DNA of 64,000 bases from CAYNST01 sp964399955 (GCA_964399955.1 CAYNST010000001.1:1-64000); one strand, 5' to 3'. Positions 26,154 to 34,019 are shown, counted from the first letter of the stretch. Notes: generated by a model not told the origin, from the letters alone. A program made the numbers and translations.

Positions 26154-26936
26154 ATGTCCAACGCGATACAACAACAAATTTCCGACCTGGGACCCTGGTT
26201 TCATAATTTGCACCTGCCCGACGGCACGCAGACCGCACCCGAACATTTTTTGGGTGACTTTCCCAGCTACAAGTGGCGGGAAATTGCCGAGCATCTGCCG
26301 CAGGACATGAGCGGCATGCGCGCCCTGGATATAGGTTGCAACGCAGGGTACTACAGTTTTGAGCTGGCAAAACGCGGCGCGGAAGTCACCGCCCTGGACA
26401 TTGACGAACATTATTTGAAGCAGGCCCGCTGGGCGGCCGAGGCCATGGGACTGGCCAACAAAATAGAATTTCGCCACTGTGCCGTCTACCAGTTGGCGCA
26501 CGAGCCCGAGCAATACGATCTGATCTGGTTCATGGGCGTGCTCTACCATCTGCGCTACCCGCTTCTGGCACTGGATATTGTGCGCAAATGCTGCAAGGGG
26601 CAAATGGTGTTTCAGACCATGACGGCTCCCGGCGATGACGTTTTCCCCGCGCAGGCGGACTACGGCCTGCAGGAACGGGACATTTTAAATGAGCCCGGCT
26701 GGCCGAAAATGGCCTTCATTGAGCACCGCGTTGCCAACGACCCTACCAACTGGTGGGCCCTGAATCACGCAGGCGTTGAAGCAATGCTCAGGGCTGCGGG
26801 ATTCCAACAGATCCAGCGAATTGCTCATGAAGTCTACACCTGTAATATCTCTGCTGTGCCGTCCACCTTGGCCACCAACGAACTGAACTGCGTGCTTCAA
26901 ACGCCGGGACGGGTTGATACCGCAGGCAACGCGTGA
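26154..26936 (+). CDS. SAM-dependent methyltransferase (TIGR04290-like)
   Basis: 260-residue class I methyltransferase. The start at 26154 has GGGAGA just upstream and yields the family-like N-terminus with LGPWFHNLHLPDG followed by TAPEHFLGDFPSYKW. SAM motif I is LDIGCNAGYYSFELAK (about residues 59-74), motif II LDIDEHYLKQARW. This matches my memory of the Rta_06860-type methyltransferases (TIGR04290), which occur beside glycosyltransferases; the family number should be confirmed. Last gene of the cluster. Likely O-methylates the sugar product. Confidence 0.85.
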   Translation: MSNAIQQQISDLGPWFHNLHLPDGTQTAPEHFLGDFPSYKWREIAEHLPQDMSGMRALDIGCNAGYYSFELAKRGAEVTALDIDEHYLKQARWAAEAMGLANKIEFRHCAVYQLAHEPEQYDLIWFMGVLYHLRYPLLALDIVRKCCKGQMVFQTMTAPGDDVFPAQADYGLQERDILNEPGWPKMAFIEHRVANDPTNWWALNHAGVEAMLRAAGFQQIQRIAHEVYTCNISAVPSTLATNELNCVLQTPGRVDTAGNA

Positions 26937-27020
26937 CATAACGCCTGCTTTGCCGGCAACGTTTTTTGGCACTGAACCTGCTACAGACTGTATACAACCA
27001 ATCACCCGGAGCAACCACTT

Positions 27021-27185
27021 ATGAAACGACCCGACGATAACGACATGATGCGACAGTTGGATATGGCCGGCTTGCCCAACGACGACGAGGCAGATCAAGA
27101 CGAAGACGGCGATACCGATGAAGACGAAGTGGATGAGGCGTCGGAAGATTCTTTTCCCGCGAGTGATCCGCCGTCCAGTTACTGA
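27021..27185 (+). CDS. 54-residue acidic protein with SFPASDPPS tail
   Basis: Small ORF with a good GGAG (27008-27011) 9 bases before the ATG and a terminator shortly after its stop. The product is strongly acidic (Asp/Glu-rich core residues 21-43) and ends with EDSFPASDPPSSY. The SFPASDPP tail recurs in many small uncharacterised proteobacterial and actinobacterial proteins, often near stress genes (from memory). No membrane segment or signal. Function is unknown. The ribosome binding site, natural composition and terminator support a real gene. Confidence 0.75.
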   Translation: MKRPDDNDMMRQLDMAGLPNDDEADQDEDGDTDEDEVDEASEDSFPASDPPSSY

Positions 27186-27190
27186 CCGTA

Positions 27191-27223
27191 TGCCCGGCGT
27201 CGCCTTGCCGGGCATGGCCTTTT
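27191..27223 (+). terminator. hairpin after the small acidic-protein gene
   Basis: 8-bp GC-rich inverted repeat (27191-27198 with 27207-27214), followed after five bases by TTTT. It starts 6 bases past the TGA at 27183 and is a plausible first terminator for the plus-strand gene, backed up by the stronger one at 27231. Confidence 0.5.
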
Positions 27224-27230
27224 CCAAGCA

Positions 27231-27257
27231 AAAAAAGCCGCTTACGCGGCTTTTTTT
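27231..27257. terminator. bidirectional rho-independent terminator
   Basis: 11-bp stem AAAAAAGCCGC (27231-27241) with GCGGCTTTTTT (27246-27256), 4-base loop TTAC, T tract in both directions. It separates the convergent small acidic-protein gene (plus) and ferritin-like gene (minus). Confidence 0.9.
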
Positions 27258-27276
27258 GTCCGGTCAGGGGTATCTG

Positions 27277-28026
27277 CTAGTGTTTGCTGGCCCCCATCTT
27301 GCCTTGCGCCCGAACACTTTCTTCGTACCACTGACGCACCTGAACCAAATGAGTCTCTTCCTGATGCAGCGCATGCTCAAAGCGCTTGGCCATATCCGGA
27401 AGTGACATATCTTCCGCCAGTTTGATCAGCAACTCCCAGGCGGCGTTGTCCGTTAGCTCGATAGACAGCATGGCCTCCAGGCTCTGGCTGACAGACGTTC
27501 GGGGATCCACAATCACCTTCAGCAAACCCATGCTTGCCACCCCAGAGGCGTCTGCGTCCGGAGTCTGTGCCGTGGGGTCTGCTCCCAGTTGATGGAAGCA
27601 TTCAACCAGCATTTCAAAGTGCTCGGCTTCCTGCTGCCGAAACTCACGCAGTGTATCCAGAGGAATATCAACGGCAGCCATGCCGTTCTCCGCCGCAAAG
27701 CTGCACTTGGTAATTAACTGTTCGTAGATGCGTACTCCCTGCCGCTCAAACGCCAGCCGCTCTCCCAATTTGTTGATGAATGTCTCCGGATGGTGGCCGG
27801 TTGCCATCTTCAGGGTGGATTTCAGCGCGCCCTTGACTGTTCCCGGCATGGGCACAGACCCTAAAGGCTCCGAGGTTTCCAAATAAAACCGCTTCCACGC
27901 CAGCATGGAGCTGCCGTCACTACTGTCCGCGACCGCCAGGTTTTCTGTATCCGTCATTTCTCTGCTTTGAATAGGCGCCATATCAACGCCGGTCTTGTTC
28001 ATGCCAAGTTCAGATGTTTTTTCCAT
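27277..28026 (-). CDS. ferritin-like domain protein
   Basis: 249-residue protein with an N-terminal low-complexity segment of about 60 residues, then a four-helix ferritin-like bundle (about 70-240) carrying the expected carboxylate/His helices: ERLAFERQGVRIYEQ, FRQQEAEHFEMLVECF, LSIELTDNAAWELLIK and EHALHQEETHLVQV. Such proteins bind a di-iron or other metal centre and are linked to oxidative-stress protection; the exact activity is unknown. GAGG sits 8 bases before the ATG. It follows the larger ferritin-like gene by 25 bases and shares its operon; the bidirectional terminator ends the unit. Confidence 0.82.
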   Translation of the reverse strand: MEKTSELGMNKTGVDMAPIQSREMTDTENLAVADSSDGSSMLAWKRFYLETSEPLGSVPMPGTVKGALKSTLKMATGHHPETFINKLGERLAFERQGVRIYEQLITKCSFAAENGMAAVDIPLDTLREFRQQEAEHFEMLVECFHQLGADPTAQTPDADASGVASMGLLKVIVDPRTSVSQSLEAMLSIELTDNAAWELLIKLAEDMSLPDMAKRFEHALHQEETHLVQVRQWYEESVRAQGKMGASKH

Positions 28027-28051
28027 GATTCAATCCTCGTATATTTTGGGC

Positions 28052-29215
28052 TCAGGCAAATTTGCGGGTAAGTTCGGTGCCCGGACGCCAAACGTAATTG
28101 GCGGCAACGGCATCGGACGGCACACCCTCTGAGTTGATCTGGCGACGGTACTCGATGGACGCTTCACCTTCCTGGCTCTTGGGGACAAAATCCGGCCCCT
28201 TGGCACGAAGATCAATTTCGTTTCTCAATGTGTTGCGCACAAAGTCGCGCTGGCTTTGATAGGCAATGGGATTGGGCATGAATTGCGGCAAAACCTCTGC
28301 CGGGTCACGACGATCGTACTTTTTGAACAACTCCGTCACGACATTGAGATGCCCCAGCTCGTAATCCAGGAAGCGCTCCCAAATGGCCTTGATGCGCGGA
28401 TTACTCTCGGCAACCATGCAACTGTAGTAGTTGTAGGCTTCGTTGGCTTCAGACAACATCCATTTTTCCAGCCAGGTTTCATTGGGATCAATCATGGAGC
28501 CGTAATGAGTGACATGCTGCTCCTCGATGGAGGCGATCTCTGCATAAAGCCCCCGAGCAACCGGGTCACTGAAGGTTGGGCCAATGGTCATGTAATAGTC
28601 GCGGGTTTGGTACTCCGCCGACAAAATGGTCAACGCGTTCATTTTGGAAATAGGATCTGCAGCTTTGTGATCGTAGTGATGCCTTAGCTCATCTTCCGGA
28701 GCGCGATGTTCGTCTATGGTCGGACGGCCCGGCAGAATATCCGTGTAGCTCTGCAGGATGTTATTGGCATCTTTGCCTTCCACTCGGTCCATCAGGGCGG
28801 AGTACCGGTACATGTGGTCAAAATCTTCCAACATACCGAAGCGGTAGGCTTGCGCCAGGTAAGGGTCCGGCTCTTGCTGAGCAATTGCTGCTGTGACTTC
28901 AATGGCAACCTGTTCAAACCCGATGGTGGTTTCCAGGGGGGAGTGATCTGCGCCCAGCAGCCAGTTGACCATGGTTTGCTGATGATGCTCCACCCGGCGA
29001 ATCTCTGCCAAGGGTAGCCGAAGCGCTCCGTTGAAAAGTCCGCACATGTGCTGGAACCGATTGGCCTGCTGCTCCATACCATTCATCAAGATGATGCGGA
29101 CGCGTGTGAAGGCATCGTCATCCAGCTTGCTCATGGGCTTGGGTGTGAGTTCACGCCAGGTGAATTTCTGTCTGTCCAGAGGCGTGCCTTTATTGTCAAA
29201 CAAATTGATAGCCAT
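28052..29215 (-). CDS. large ferritin-like/rubrerythrin-fold protein
   Basis: 387-residue, mostly helical protein with two ferritin-like bundles. Metal-ligand-like segments appear in each half: EIRRVEHHQQ and MLEDFDHMYRYS in the first, SIEEQHVTHYGS and LDYELGHLNVV in the second. The C-terminal 60 residues are extended and polar. No signal peptide. GAGG precedes the ATG by 7 bases. Upstream gene of the two-gene ferritin operon. I recognise the fold rather than a named family; an iron/oxygen-related protective role is inferred from motifs and context. Confidence 0.78.
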   Translation of the reverse strand: MAINLFDNKGTPLDRQKFTWRELTPKPMSKLDDDAFTRVRIILMNGMEQQANRFQHMCGLFNGALRLPLAEIRRVEHHQQTMVNWLLGADHSPLETTIGFEQVAIEVTAAIAQQEPDPYLAQAYRFGMLEDFDHMYRYSALMDRVEGKDANNILQSYTDILPGRPTIDEHRAPEDELRHHYDHKAADPISKMNALTILSAEYQTRDYYMTIGPTFSDPVARGLYAEIASIEEQHVTHYGSMIDPNETWLEKWMLSEANEAYNYYSCMVAESNPRIKAIWERFLDYELGHLNVVTELFKKYDRRDPAEVLPQFMPNPIAYQSQRDFVRNTLRNEIDLRAKGPDFVPKSQEGEASIEYRRQINSEGVPSDAVAANYVWRPGTELTRKFA

Positions 29216-29574
29216 ACATTAACCTCTTCGATGGGTAGGTCGGGTACACCCGGCGACTACAGCAATCGGTATGCCATAACATTGCCTATCTTCTGCCACC
29301 AGAATGTTGAGCAGAGGCAAGAAGCTAAGCAAAGAGGCTCCTCTTTTCACAGAACTTTTAATTTGCTTACATTTCCTCTTGAAATTTTTACATGGCGGGG
29401 GGCCGTCCCCCTGCCATAGGCTCACTGCAGGAGGTAGAACCAAAAAAATTCACGGGTATTGGTCCCCGAAGTGCCTCGGCGCAGGTTGCACAGAGGCAAC
29501 ATTATTTCTGGAAAATCACTACAGGCATAGGACTTGCTTTGCAAGAGCAAACAAACAGATATGGAGAATGTGGT
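29216..29574. other. 359-base divergent promoter region
   Basis: Separates the ferritin operon (minus) from the repeat lipoprotein (plus), so it must contain both promoters. No boxes could be assigned with confidence. It contains a strong hairpin, ATGGCGGGGGG (29392-29402) with CCCCCTGCCAT (29407-29417), 11 pairs including one G-T, loop of 4, which might attenuate plus-strand transcription or insulate the two units. Confidence 0.5.
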
Positions 29575-30030
29575 ATGAGCAATTTCCCGAAATTTTTGGC
29601 GATGGGTTTGGCGACGTTTACTCTGGCGGCCTGCGATGTAGAGCAAACGCAGGAAGGCCAGATGCCAGAAGTGACAACAGAAAGCGGGCAGATGCCCGAG
29701 TATGAGCAAACTCAGGAAATGGAAATGCCCAGTGTGAATACCGAAGGCGGCCAGCTGCCCCGCTACGATGTAGAAGGTCCAGACATTGATGTGGGCATGG
29801 AGGAGAGAACGGTTCGCACTCCCACTATAGATGTCAATATGCCCGGCGATGACGAAGCAGAAGTTGCCGAGCGTCAGGATCTGCGCGAGCCTCAGGCAGG
29901 GCAGGAAGGACGGCAGGAATTTAGCCAGGGGCAAATGGACCGGTCCGACAGCCAGCAACTTGAGCAGGATCAGGCCAGTCGAGCCGCTGACGAAGAGCTG
30001 CGACAAACTCAGGTTCAGTCTGCCGACTGA
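29575..30030 (+). CDS. acidic repeat lipoprotein
   Basis: 151-residue lipoprotein: signal ending in LAAC, GGAG ribosome binding site 8 bases before the ATG at 29575. The mature part is a degenerate acidic repeat (GQMPEVTTES, GQMPEYEQTQ, MEMPSVNTEG, GQLPRYDVEG, then PDIDVGM and PTIDVNMP) followed by a Gln/Glu/Arg-rich helical tail. The xPxVxV pattern recalls the nonapeptide repeats of the PRC-barrel proteins further downstream, suggesting a related or partner envelope protein. No known domain. A hairpin follows the stop. Confidence 0.72.
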   Translation: MSNFPKFLAMGLATFTLAACDVEQTQEGQMPEVTTESGQMPEYEQTQEMEMPSVNTEGGQLPRYDVEGPDIDVGMEERTVRTPTIDVNMPGDDEAEVAERQDLREPQAGQEGRQEFSQGQMDRSDSQQLEQDQASRAADEELRQTQVQSAD

Positions 30031-30043
30031 GCACCCAAGGTGT

Positions 30044-30068
30044 GGGGGCCGGTGCCAGGCAGGCCCCC
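30044..30068 (+). terminator. possible terminator after repeat lipoprotein
   Basis: GGGGGCC (30044-30050) pairs with GGCCCCC (30062-30068) over an 11-base loop, 14 bases past the stop. Only a weak pyrimidine-rich stretch follows, so the call is moderate. Confidence 0.45.
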
Positions 30069-30140
30069 TGCTTCCACTTGGCTATACAGGTTACCTTCCT
30101 GCGCCCTGCCCCCAGTTGAACCCAATGTGGCCCGGCATTT

Positions 30141-30926
30141 TTAAATAGACAGCTCCAGGCTGCTGTAAGCAATGGCCCCCACAGCAAAAAACAGGAAACT
30201 GCTCTGTCGGCTTTCCGGTAGCTCTTCTTTGAGCACGTTAAGGACAATACCGCCTGCAAGAAACGCAAACAAGGCACTGGTTAACGCCTCCCCAAGCGAA
30301 AGGACCAAGCCCGCCACCCAGCCCAGGATGACGGCGGCAGCAAGAACCCAGCGACCCAGCCTCCGGTAGGTGTCTTTGTGGTCCTCGCGCAGGCTAAAAT
30401 CATTGACCAGGAAGTGCAGGCCCATGGCCAAACCAAATAACAGTAGACCAAACCGGCTGTGGGAGTCTCGGCTTACCAACAAATAACCTATGAACACGTT
30501 GTAGATGGCGAAAGACAGGATGTGGAACCAGAAGACGTCGTTGCCGGTGGTGGTTTCACCCTCTCCACCGCGGGATTCCCGCCGCCTCTGCTGATGAAAG
30601 CCCACCAACTTGTCCAGCCCGTAGAAGACGATAATGCCTGCCAAGCCCACCAGATAAGCTTGATGATCGGCAAAGGGAAGCCGCTGCCAGCGACTGTTCA
30701 TCATCTGATGCGCTTCGCTCAGCTCGGGCAGGATATGCAGAAACACATACGCCACCGATGTGCCTCCGGCAAATGACAACCAGCGACTGCGCGGGACGCC
30801 TTCCAGAAACCGCAATTTGTCTGCGTAAAGATGAATGCACATCAAGCCAACCACTACCAGAAACTGCGTAACTATCATCATTAATCCCGTTGCGGCCCGA
30901 ACACCTGTTGCCGACCCTTTTGTCAT
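30141..30926 (-). CDS. ZIP-like integral membrane protein
   Basis: 261-residue membrane protein with about eight hydrophobic helices. Helix patterns FAGGTSVAYVFLHILPEL, GLAMGLHFLVNDFSLREDHKD and FAFLAGGIVLNVLKEELP have the small-residue/His/Glu layout of ZIP metal-transporter helices, but the classical HNxxD and HExPHE motifs are not intact, so metal transport is uncertain. A charged cytoplasmic loop with RRRESRGGEGE lies near the middle. No clear Shine-Dalgarno. It sits between the repeat lipoprotein and the hemerythrin gene in the stress island. Confidence 0.7.
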   Translation of the reverse strand: MTKGSATGVRAATGLMMIVTQFLVVVGLMCIHLYADKLRFLEGVPRSRWLSFAGGTSVAYVFLHILPELSEAHQMMNSRWQRLPFADHQAYLVGLAGIIVFYGLDKLVGFHQQRRRESRGGEGETTTGNDVFWFHILSFAIYNVFIGYLLVSRDSHSRFGLLLFGLAMGLHFLVNDFSLREDHKDTYRRLGRWVLAAAVILGWVAGLVLSLGEALTSALFAFLAGGIVLNVLKEELPESRQSSFLFFAVGAIAYSSLELSI

Positions 30927-31208
30927 TCAGTAATTAAACAAAGCGCCTGTGCGCTGCACCCTGTCGGTTCTGAAAAAGTTGTTGATTCATCCAACACTGC
31001 AAACATTCTGCGGTTGATGCTTTGCTGCTCCTGTAGCAGCCGACTGTAACTCTTGCACTGTCGTCTGTAAATTCAGACGCCAGGAGCAAGCCTTCGGCTT
31101 GGGCATATGGACCGCTCGGGGCCGACCGGCACGGTTTACTACTCGGCACCCATGGTCTGTTTCTTGCTCCTCCCACTGTAGCTACATTCATTTGTTGAGG
31201 ATTTGATC

Positions 31209-31664
31209 ATGGGCGTGAACGCAATTGATTTGCTGGTAAAAGACCACGATACCGTTAAAGCACTACTGGAGGAACTGACCGAGACCACTCCTCGTGCAGA
31301 AAAGAAGCGTGCAGAACTGCTGCAAAAAATTGAAGACGAGATCCGGGTACATACGCAGTTGGAAGAAGAAATATTTTATCCCGCCTTTCGGGATGCCGGG
31401 AAGCGCGAAGAGGCGACCATGTATTTTGAGGCCATGGAAGAGCACCGCGCGGTTGAGGCTCTGATCCTGCCGGATCTGAAAAAGACCGATGTGAGCACAG
31501 ACCAGTTCAGCGGCCGGGCCAAGGTTCTCAAAGAAATGATCGAGCATCACGCCAATGAGGAAGAAGAGGATATGTTTCCCAAAGCCAAGGAGCTTCTGAG
31601 CCAAGAAGAGCTTGAAGCCCTGGGTGAGCGGATGCTGAAATTGAAATCCAGCTTGGAACGTTAA
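31209..31664 (+). CDS. hemerythrin HHE-domain protein
   Basis: 151-residue cytosolic four-helix protein. Di-iron ligands expected for the HHE family are visible: H in LLVKDHDTVKALL, HTQLEEEIFYPAF, MEEHRAVEALI and IEHHANEEEEDMFP. ATG at 31209 with GAGG 8 bases upstream is preferred to a TTG at 31203. HHE proteins bind O2, NO or act as iron/oxidative-stress sensors. Neighbouring ferritin-like and DUF2383 genes fit a protective role. Confidence 0.92.
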   Translation: MGVNAIDLLVKDHDTVKALLEELTETTPRAEKKRAELLQKIEDEIRVHTQLEEEIFYPAFRDAGKREEATMYFEAMEEHRAVEALILPDLKKTDVSTDQFSGRAKVLKEMIEHHANEEEEDMFPKAKELLSQEELEALGERMLKLKSSLER

Positions 31665-31801
31665 TCCCAAGTGGGCCGAAGGTTCCGCCGCTACCGGTAA
31701 ATATTGCTTGTCAACCGTACTGGCCGGATGATTCCCGCTCGACCGGCGCCGGTTTTATCACGTAGAAACCCACTCTTGCAGAGACAAGGCCCGACGGTGC
31801 C

Positions 31802-31856
31802 GGCGTCTCTGCCCCAGGTGATCATCTACGGGAGTCAAGCATGCGTCAATTTATCC
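31802..31856. repeat. 55-base contig-end duplication, left copy
   Basis: These 55 bases just before the N run are identical to 31957-32011 just after it, including the ATG and first five codons of the sugar dehydrogenase gene. This is the pattern of two contig ends that overlap by one assembly k-mer but were scaffolded with a 100-N spacer, not a biological repeat. Confidence 0.85.
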
Positions 31857-31956
31857 NNNNNNNNNNNNNNNNNNNNNNNNNNNNNNNNNNNNNNNNNNNN
31901 NNNNNNNNNNNNNNNNNNNNNNNNNNNNNNNNNNNNNNNNNNNNNNNNNNNNNNNN
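31857..31956. other. assembly gap of 100 N
   Basis: Exactly 100 undetermined bases flanked by identical 55-base ends. The real gap is probably negative (overlap), so the sequence should close by merging the two copies. ORFs running through the N run are artefacts. Confidence 0.95.
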
Positions 31957-32011
31957 GGCGTCTCTGCCCCAGGTGATCATCTACGGGAGTCAAGCATGCG
32001 TCAATTTATCC
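31957..32011. repeat. 55-base contig-end duplication, right copy
   Basis: Right-hand copy of the sequence at 31802-31856. It holds the ribosome binding site and true start of the sugar dehydrogenase gene at 31996. Confidence 0.85.
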
Positions 32012-33210
32012 TCCTTGCCGGACTGACTGTCTTGGCCGGTTGTAGCTCAACCCAACCCAATGCACAGAAGGGGCCGCCAGTACCCACCGCCTCACCCAAT
32101 GCGCCCCACCAGGAGCCCGCCTTTCCGGAGCAGACTCGCGCCCCTCAGTCCTCCACCGCCTTTGTGCTTAACCGTGACACCATTGCCGAAGGACTGGAAC
32201 ACCCCTGGGGCATGGCGTTTCTTCCCGACGGCAGGTTGCTGGTGACCGAAAAACCCGGTCGCCTGCGCTTGATCACTCGGGACGGTGAGTTGTCTCAGCC
32301 AATCTCGAGCGTACCTGAGGTTGACTCGCGAGAACAAGGCGGACTGTTGGACGTACTGCTGGCAAAAGATTTTCAGGACAGCCGACGGCTGTATTTCAGT
32401 TTTGCAGAGCCTCGCGACGACGGGGAGACAGGCACGGCTATAGCTAGCGCACGCCTGGCAGACGACGAAGGTCGGTTAGAAAATGTGGAAGTTATCTTCC
32501 GCCAGCAGCCCTCCTGGGATTCGGCCAAACATTACGGGTCTCGTCTGCTGTGGGATGAAAACGGTCTGCTGTATGTGACCCTGGGTGAGCGGTCCGACGA
32601 AGAACCTCGCCAACTGGCACAAGACCTGGACGCTCACCTGGGCAAAGTCATACGCATTCATCCAGACGGCACAATACCGGAGGACAACCCCTTCTTTGAC
32701 CAAGACAATGCCTTCCCGGAAATCTGGTCCTACGGCCACCGGAACATCCAGGGCGCGACAATTCACCCGGATACCGGTGAGCTTTGGGTAGCTGAGCACG
32801 GTCCCAACGGCGGCGATGAACTCAACAGGCCAGAGGCCGGCAAAAACTACGGCTGGCCGGTCATTACCTACGGTATAGATTATTCCGGTGAGCCCATTGG
32901 CGACGATATCACCCAAAAAGACGGTATGGAACAACCCGTTTATTACTGGGACCCCACCATTGCCCCGGCCGGCGCGCTTTTCTATCAAGGGGACATGTTC
33001 TCCCAGTGGCAGAACAACCTGTTTATTTCTTCACTTAAACCAGGAGGGCTGGTGAGACTGGAGCTAAGCGATGGGCGCGTAACCGCTGAGGAGCGGTTGC
33101 TGAAGGACATTGGCCGTGTTCGCGACATAGCTGAAGCCGAAGATGGCGCCCTATGGATAATCACCGATGAAGAAAATGGCCGCTTGATAAGATTGAGCCA
33201 TAGGCGGTAG
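31996..33210 (+). CDS. Asd/YliI-type PQQ aldose dehydrogenase lipoprotein
   Basis: 404-residue lipoprotein (lipobox LAGC, Cys16) with a proline-rich linker to about residue 50 and a six-bladed PQQ-dependent sugar dehydrogenase propeller (60-404). Family landmarks: LEHPWGMAFLPDGRLLVTEKPG, HYGSRLLWDENGLLYVTLG, GHRNIQGATIHPDTGELW followed by HGPNGGDELN, and NYGWPVITYG. Related to E. coli YliI/Asd soluble aldose sugar dehydrogenase, which oxidises aldoses in the periplasm. GGGAG sits 9 bases before the ATG. It is the third PQQ-type sugar dehydrogenase in the window, and only this one lacks an added domain. Confidence 0.92.
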   Translation: MRQFILLAGLTVLAGCSSTQPNAQKGPPVPTASPNAPHQEPAFPEQTRAPQSSTAFVLNRDTIAEGLEHPWGMAFLPDGRLLVTEKPGRLRLITRDGELSQPISSVPEVDSREQGGLLDVLLAKDFQDSRRLYFSFAEPRDDGETGTAIASARLADDEGRLENVEVIFRQQPSWDSAKHYGSRLLWDENGLLYVTLGERSDEEPRQLAQDLDAHLGKVIRIHPDGTIPEDNPFFDQDNAFPEIWSYGHRNIQGATIHPDTGELWVAEHGPNGGDELNRPEAGKNYGWPVITYGIDYSGEPIGDDITQKDGMEQPVYYWDPTIAPAGALFYQGDMFSQWQNNLFISSLKPGGLVRLELSDGRVTAEERLLKDIGRVRDIAEAEDGALWIITDEENGRLIRLSHRR

Positions 33211-33378
33211 TCCTGCCTCCACAGCGTCTGATTACCCTTAAAACTTAAGCAGAACCCAGACGGCAATCAGAAAAATAAATACGCCGTCAGGACACGAGTA
33301 AGACTAATAAGCCGCCTAAACTGTTGCTTTGCGAAGCAGGACCTGGAGGAGGTGCAGGCGTCGTGCAAAGAGGAGTAG

Positions 33379-33412
33379 ACCAACGTTGCGGCAAGCCGCC
33401 GCAAGCGTTGGT
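33379..33412. terminator. hairpin between convergent genes
   Basis: Stem ACCAACG-TTGCGGC (33379-33392) with GCCGCAA-G-CGTTGGT (33398-33412), one bulged base, 5-base loop. It lies between the sugar dehydrogenase stop and the DUF2383 stop. Only pyrimidine-rich (not pure T) sequence follows on the minus strand, so termination is likely but not certain. Confidence 0.5.
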
Positions 33413-33438
33413 GCTGACTTCAGTGAATGGCTGACCGT

Positions 33439-33888
33439 TTAGTGCACCATTTCCTGAACGCGGTTGAGCATTTGGTGGCTTCTGCGCTGCTCTGGCAAGA
33501 TACTATCTGCAATAAATGATTGCGCAGCCGGAGAGAGGTTTTCGGTTTTTTCAGTATAGTTTTCATTGCCGCGGTCTTCGCCCTGCTCCAGGGCGTTGAT
33601 AGCGGACTTATCCCCAAACAATTTTGCGCCGCCTTCCACCATTTTGCTGAAGCTGCCCCACATGCCAGAGCCTTGCTCCGGCTCGCCGCCAAGCTCTTGT
33701 ATTTTTTGGCTCAACAACTGCGCGCGCTTCTGGTGTGATTCTTGTAAATCTGCCAAATTTGAAGCAATTATTTCATCATCCACTTTCTCCAAGCACTGAC
33801 CATAGGTTTCTACCGCTGCCAGCTCATCCTGCAAAAAGGAATTGAGATATTTTATGTCTTGCTGGGCATCTTGGGTATGCATAGTCAT
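33439..33888 (-). CDS. DUF2383 ferritin-like protein
   Basis: 149-residue protein of the PA2169/DUF2383 ferritin-like family: N-terminal helix YLNSFLQDELAAVETYGQCL, then LADLQESHQKRAQLLSQKI with the glycine turn ELGGEP, and a C-terminal helix with ILPEQRRSHQMLNRVQEM. The ATG at 33888 has GAGGA 8 bases upstream; a longer ORF beginning at 33987 is rejected. Members are stress-induced small proteins, presumed metal-binding. A plausible promoter lies at 33992-34019. Confidence 0.88.
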   Translation of the reverse strand: MTMHTQDAQQDIKYLNSFLQDELAAVETYGQCLEKVDDEIIASNLADLQESHQKRAQLLSQKIQELGGEPEQGSGMWGSFSKMVEGGAKLFGDKSAINALEQGEDRGNENYTEKTENLSPAAQSFIADSILPEQRRSHQMLNRVQEMVH

Positions 33889-33991
33889 GGGGATTTCCTC
33901 ATATAGGTTGCTAAAAAGAGCTGGAGAACAGTAATTTCCAAATTTTCCCCCAGCCTGGTAAACATTGTTTAACAAGACTCGGGCCAACTTT

Positions 33992-34019
33992 TATATAACA
34001 TAAATAATAAATAATTCAA
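33992..34019 (-). promoter_or_regulatory. candidate sigma-70 promoter for DUF2383 gene
   Basis: On the minus strand TTGAAT (complement of 34014-34019) and TATATA (33992-33997) are separated by 16 bases, in the most AT-rich patch of the region, about 100 bases upstream of the start codon at 33888. Confidence 0.4.

Noticed and set aside
31704..31976. ORF reading through the N run
   Set aside because: Artefact of the scaffold gap; the frame over N has no meaning.
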